DNA from: JAOUEE01 sp051011595
GTDB lineage: Bacteria; Actinomycetota; Acidimicrobiia; Acidimicrobiales; SHLQ01
Assembly (NCBI GenBank): GCA_051011595.1
Contig: JBPCTQ010000203.1
Span: 1-5,507, forward strand
Length of the DNA stretch: 5,507 bases
Reading direction: 5' to 3'
The notes under the pieces are model-generated. The model was not told the origin of the DNA, did no database searches, and was given only the letters and a program-made list of their open reading frames with translations. A program made the translations under genes and the position numbers. Within the stretch, counting starts at the first letter, position 1. Every line of letters starts with the position of its first letter. Shown piece by piece: positions 4,897 to 5,507 of this stretch.

Positions 4897-5507
4897 ATGG
4901 CTGAGTTCTCTCTTGCGCTGAACGAAGACCAGCTCCAGATCCAGAAGTGGATCCACGAGTTCGGGGTCGACGTGATCCGTCCCGCCGCCGAGGAGTGGGA
5001 CGAGCGGGAGGAGTTCCCCTGGCCCATCGTCGAGCAGGCCGCCGAGATCGGCCTGTACGGTTGGGAGTTCATGGCCGAGGCCATGATGAACGACGCCACC
5101 GGCCTCACCATGGTGGTGGCCCTCGAAGAACTGTTCTGGGCCGATGCCGGTATCGGCATGGCCATCATGGGTTCGGGTCTGGCCGCGGCCGGCATCATGG
5201 CGTCGGCCACCCAGGAACAGCTCATGGAGTGGGTGCCCCAGTGTTACGCCACCGAAGACGGCAAGGTGGCGGTCGGTGCCTTCTGTGCGTCCGAACCCGA
5301 CGCCGGATCCGATGTGGGCGGGTACCGCACCCGGGCCGTCTACGACGAGGCCACCGACGAGTGGGTGCTCAACGGCACCAAGGCGTGGATCACCAACGGC
5401 GGGATCTCCAACATCCACGTGGTGGTCGCCGTGGTCGATCCCGAGCTCAAGTCGAAGGGTCACGCCAGCTTCGTGATTCCTCCCGGCACCAAGGGTCTGA
5501 GCCAGGG
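4897..5507 (+). CDS. Acyl-CoA dehydrogenase, N-terminal half (cut by window edge)
   Basis: An FAD-dependent cytoplasmic enzyme that introduces the alpha-beta double bond into an acyl-CoA, passing electrons to electron transfer flavoprotein; it serves beta-oxidation or degradation of related acyl-CoAs. I translated 203 codons from the ATG at 4897 to the window edge without a stop; family members are about 380-400 residues, so about half is here. Residues about 5-120 form the N-terminal alpha-helical domain. The middle beta domain begins near 126 with the family signature AFCASEPDAGSD (128-139), followed by WVLNGTKAWITNGG (156-169), typical of the flavin-contacting region, and FVIPPGTKGLS (192-202). 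The catalytic glutamate and C-terminal helical domain lie beyond the edge, so chain-length class cannot be judged. It has its own predicted promoter and a structured leader, and it follows the MFS gene on the same strand after 140 bases. Confidence 0.95.
   Translation, partial: MAEFSLALNEDQLQIQKWIHEFGVDVIRPAAEEWDEREEFPWPIVEQAAEIGLYGWEFMAEAMMNDATGLTMVVALEELFWADAGIGMAIMGSGLAAAGIMASATQEQLMEWVPQCYATEDGKVAVGAFCASEPDAGSDVGGYRTRAVYDEATDEWVLNGTKAWITNGGISNIHVVVAVVDPELKSKGHASFVIPPGTKGLSQ

Noticed and set aside
4753..5463. 236-codon minus-strand open frame opposite the acyl-CoA dehydrogenase
   Set aside because: It is antisense to a gene with a perfect Shine-Dalgarno and family signatures. The His/Gly/Asp-rich product is a shadow.
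1..5507. Mobile element, CRISPR array, defence or toxin-antitoxin system
   Set aside because: I saw no transposase, integrase, regularly spaced direct repeats, terminal inverted repeats or small paired genes. All coding space is filled by housekeeping, transport and metabolic genes of matching composition.

Overview
The window is GC-rich, with codons that mostly end in G or C. It carries five protein-coding genes: three on the minus strand (right to left: an unnamed small membrane protein, a SulP-family anion transporter, and the N-terminal part of valyl-tRNA synthetase) and two on the plus strand (an MFS exporter, and the N-terminal part of an acyl-CoA dehydrogenase). The base composition, the mix of genes with strong Shine-Dalgarno sites and genes without any, and the sequence style of the acyl-CoA dehydrogenase suggest a high-GC actinobacterium, possibly of the Acidimicrobiia. 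That assignment is an inference from style, not from a marker gene. No RNA gene, insertion sequence, CRISPR array, phage gene or toxin-antitoxin pair is visible. This is an ordinary chromosomal neighbourhood.

Layout. Bases 1-1077 (minus) encode the first 359 residues of ValRS and run off the left edge. An 84-base gap holding a strong hairpin separates it from the SulP gene (1162-2913, minus, 583 aa). A further 44 bases upstream is a 150-residue, four-helix membrane protein (2958-3410, minus). The small membrane gene and the SulP gene are close, co-directional and both have good ribosome binding sites, so they are probably one transcript. valS lies downstream, but the hairpin suggests at least partial uncoupling. 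A 170-base divergent intergenic region (3411-3580) follows, with inverted and repeated GTGACCC-type elements and a candidate promoter for the MFS gene (3581-4756, plus, 391 aa). A 140-base gap (4757-4896) then holds a credible sigma-70-type promoter and a leader with three consecutive short hairpins. It ends in a perfect AGGAGG site for the acyl-CoA dehydrogenase, which runs off the right edge at 5507.

How the genes fit together. There is no single pathway. ValRS is housekeeping translation, SulP plus the small protein look like an inorganic anion or dicarboxylate transport unit, the MFS protein looks like a proton-driven drug-type exporter, and the dehydrogenase belongs to fatty-acid or related acyl-CoA oxidation. 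The points most worth checking are the small membrane protein as a possible SulP partner, the acidic residue in TM1 of the SulP protein, the structured leader before the dehydrogenase, and the dyads in the divergent region. I did not find convincing evidence of a wholly new system.
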